NCBI GenBank assembly: GCA_035626515.1
Contig: DASPNM010000025.1
Coordinates: 1 to 9,089 of the forward strand
Direction of reading: 5' to 3'
Source: DASPNM01 sp035626515
GTDB taxonomy: Bacteria; Bacteroidota; Bacteroidia; Chitinophagales; Chitinophagaceae
DNA: 9,089 bases
Shown here: piece by piece, positions 7,341-9,089 of the stretch
Layout of the letters: each line of letters starts with the position of its first letter
How positions within the stretch are numbered: position 1 is the first letter of the stretch
Notes under the pieces: generated by a model
Told to the model about the DNA's origin: nothing
The model's input: the letters and a program-made list of their open reading frames with translations, nothing else
Databases searched by the model: none
Made by a program: the position numbers and the translations under genes

Positions 7341-8468
7341 TCAACGCATGTTTTCCCGGTAAATCTCAAGGAGCTTCGCGACATAAGCTTCGCGGGAATA
7401 TCGCTGTCGCGCAAGTTCACGGCCACGTTCTGAAAGTTCCTTCATCCGGTACTTGCCGTTTCGAAATTCCCGGATCCGTGCGGCCAGTTCGGCGGGATCC
7501 TGAGGATTGAAAAAAATCGCGTTCCCGCCGCTGACCTCGCGCAACACGTCGAGATTCGAAAGCAGCATCGGTAAGCCCAGGGCCATGGCTTCCGCAGCGG
7601 CAATTCCAAATCCTTCATAGCCGGAACACATAAGGTATGCATCGTAGTCGCGGAGGCGAGTATGAATATCGGAAGCTTTCCCTTTGAGAAAGACGGGCAC
7701 TTTTAGTTTGTCTACCAGTCGCTGCAATTCTTCGCGCCATGGGCTGTCGCCGTACACGTCGCAGCTTGCGGTGCCCGGCTCCAGCAGGGTCATTGCGCGC
7801 ACCAATTGCTCATAGTTCTTTTGAGGCCTCGGGTTGCCGACCGCAACCAATCGCAACTGGTGACCCGGCACATAGGACGGCGGAGGCGGTGACTCAAAAA
7901 ACGCGTCGTTTACATAATTGTAGAGCACATAACGCCTCCCCTTCACTCCGATCACCCTGTCATAGTCTTTGACCACATGATGAGAAACGCCGAGCAGGAT
8001 CTCGCGCCTTGAGTATGTCATTTTTTCGAGCGCCTTTAAGGTGCGCCCGGTGAAATCCGGGGTGAAAGCTCCCTGGCTCATGGGAAGGTGCAGATTGCTC
8101 AGATGAGGAATTCTCCGCGGTGTCGCCAGCCGCGCGACGATCGTGCTCCAGTAAAGATGGGACACGACCAGGTTCGGCTGAAATTTTTTCAGCAGCCGTC
8201 GGAGCGCGAACACCGCGGCGGGAAGCTTCCGCACCCGATCGAACCCCAGCACTTCACGCCGGGTGCCGGCGAGCTCGTTGTCACTGAATTCCGAAGAGCC
8301 CCTCAGGGTTACAAGCAAAAGATCGAAATGGCGATTCAGCTCCGGCAACAATCCCACAAGCAGTGTCTCCGCGCCGCCGCGCCCAAGGTCGTTAATGATT
8401 TGAACCAGTCTGGATTTCTTCGGCACTGCGGGACCCACACTCAGAACCTCAGGCGCATTCGCTGTCAT
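7341..8468 (-). CDS. GT4-family glycosyltransferase
   Basis: A complete 375-residue GT-B glycosyltransferase, a normal length for GT4. The N-terminal acceptor domain opens with LVQIINDLGRGGAETLL (residues 21-37); the GGAE loop is typical of GT4 enzymes. The inter-domain segment YVLYNYVNDAFF (180-191) is followed by a proline-rich stretch (PPPP near 194-197). The donor domain begins at LRLVAVGNPRPQKNY (205-219), with YEGFGIAAAEAMALGLP carrying both Glu residues of EX7E (285 and 293). It should act in the cytoplasm or at the inner membrane on a lipid-linked saccharide. The ATG at 8468 overlaps the preceding gene by 20 bases and gives a 20-residue leader before the first beta strand. A GTG at 8438 with GAGG 8 bases upstream is a credible alternative start that would remove the first 10 residues. 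It is a more distant relative of its two neighbours than they are of each other. Sugar specificity is unknown. Confidence 0.95.
   Translation of the reverse strand: MTANAPEVLSVGPAVPKKSRLVQIINDLGRGGAETLLVGLLPELNRHFDLLLVTLRGSSEFSDNELAGTRREVLGFDRVRKLPAAVFALRRLLKKFQPNLVVSHLYWSTIVARLATPRRIPHLSNLHLPMSQGAFTPDFTGRTLKALEKMTYSRREILLGVSHHVVKDYDRVIGVKGRRYVLYNYVNDAFFESPPPPSYVPGHQLRLVAVGNPRPQKNYEQLVRAMTLLEPGTASCDVYGDSPWREELQRLVDKLKVPVFLKGKASDIHTRLRDYDAYLMCSGYEGFGIAAAEAMALGLPMLLSNLDVLREVSGGNAIFFNPQDPAELAARIREFRNGKYRMKELSERGRELARQRYSREAYVAKLLEIYRENMR
8447..8450 (-). promoter_or_regulatory. Possible ribosome binding site (GAGG) for an alternative GTG start
   Basis: On the minus strand GAGG overlaps the stop codon of the upstream glycosyltransferase (TGA at 8451-8449) and lies 8 bases before a GTG at 8438 that is in frame with the downstream gene. 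That spacing is standard. The ATG at 8468 has no comparable motif before it, so this site may decide the start; both remain possible. Confidence 0.4.
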
Positions 8469-9089
8469 ACAGCCGGTTTAATCTTTCAAAATATTGATGC
8501 TGGTGCGCGAATTCGCGGGCGCGCCGGTGCAGCCCGCGGGCGAGTTGTGAGAGACTGCCTTTTCCCTCCATCAATTCTTTAACCCGCGCGCAGAAGCTTT
8601 GCGGATCGCTGATATCGAAATAGAGCGCGTCGTTCCCCGCCACCTCACGCAACACCGGAATATCCGACAGGAGCGCCGGAAGGCCGGACGCCATCGCCTC
8701 TAACAAGGCGAGCGGCTGTCCTTCGTAAAGCGAGCTCATCACGAAAAGATCGTAATCACGCAACAGCAGGTGCAGCCGGTCACTCAGGCCACAGAGCCGA
8801 ACCGCAAGATTGTTTCGTACGATGAACTCCTCCATCGCCGGCCGCAGCGGGCCTTCTCCGTAAATATCCAGCGAGACCGCCTGCGGCAGGTGTTGAAAAG
8901 CTTCCAGCAGATAGAAATAGTTCTTTTGTTCCCGCAGGTTCCCTACTGCCACCATACGCAACGCGCCCCGGGAAAATTCCTGCTTTGGTTCGGGAGCGAA
9001 AAAGTTTTCGTCCACGAAATTATACAGTACGGTTGATCGCCCTTTCAGTCCCACCTGCTCATCAAAATCACGTAGCACTTCACGCGATA
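8449..9089 (-). CDS. GT4-family glycosyltransferase, 5' end beyond the window
   Basis: The visible 212 residues are the C-terminal, nucleotide-sugar-binding half of a retaining GT-B glycosyltransferase (Glycos_transf_1 domain). The reading frame is open to the window edge, and the fragment begins with SREVLRDFDEQ, matching the middle of the two next genes, so roughly 140 N-terminal residues lie outside. Visible landmarks are the linker TVLYNFVDENFF, the start of the second Rossmann fold at RMVAVGNLREQKNY, and the donor-site motif YEGQPLALLEAMASGLP, which holds an intact EX7E pair (first Glu codon at 8722-8724). The product should transfer a sugar from a nucleotide donor to a lipid-linked glycan at the cytoplasmic membrane; donor and acceptor cannot be read from sequence. 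It is clearly a sister of the gene at 6068-7186. Its stop lies inside the start region of the next gene, which suggests translational coupling. Family assignment is firm, substrate unknown. Confidence 0.93.
   Translation of the reverse strand, partial: SREVLRDFDEQVGLKGRSTVLYNFVDENFFAPEPKQEFSRGALRMVAVGNLREQKNYFYLLEAFQHLPQAVSLDIYGEGPLRPAMEEFIVRNNLAVRLCGLSDRLHLLLRDYDLFVMSSLYEGQPLALLEAMASGLPALLSDIPVLREVAGNDALYFDISDPQSFCARVKELMEGKGSLSQLARGLHRRAREFAHQHQYFERLNRLYDSECA

Overview
All eight genes in this 9.1 kb window lie on the minus strand, so transcription runs from high to low coordinates. They form one dense surface-glycan or exopolysaccharide assembly cluster: five glycosyltransferases of the GT4/GT-B type, two class I SAM-dependent methyltransferases, and one glutamine-dependent asparagine-synthetase-type amidotransferase. 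The window opens inside one glycosyltransferase (5' end missing, at 9089) and closes inside another (3' end missing, at 1), so the cluster continues on both sides.

Order of transcription: a 5'-truncated GT4 (8449-9089); a second GT4 overlapping it by 20 bases (7341-8468); a 154-base gap, the only sizeable non-coding stretch; a third GT4 (6068-7186); methyltransferase A (5071-6045); methyltransferase B with an N-terminal four-cysteine knuckle (4177-5043); an AsnB-like amidotransferase (2329-4161); a GT4 of the 'YISYDG' type (1118-2353); and a GT4-like enzyme with a YDIDD motif, cut by the window edge (1-1081). Apart from the 154-base gap, the junctions are overlaps or gaps of 15-36 bases, which points to a single operon.

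How the genes probably work together (inference): the GT4 enzymes build an oligosaccharide on a lipid carrier at the cytoplasmic face of the inner membrane. The methyltransferases and the AsnB-like protein would decorate sugars, for example by O-methylation and by amidation of a uronic acid or another carboxylate. No flippase, polymerase, chain-length regulator or nucleotide-sugar synthesis gene lies in the window, so the final polymer (O-antigen, capsule or secreted exopolysaccharide) cannot be named.

Organism: the sequence is moderately GC-rich by eye, dense and entirely bacterial in style. Most genes lack a clear Shine-Dalgarno sequence before the start. That, and the glycosyltransferase type in 1118-2353, are compatible with Bacteroidota, but this is a weak guess. 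No RNA genes, CRISPR arrays, insertion sequences or phage genes were seen. I found no convincing novel system. The points most worth a second look are the Glu-to-Gln change in the catalytic motif of one of three sister glycosyltransferases, the pairing of amidotransferase and methyltransferases, and several ambiguous translation starts.
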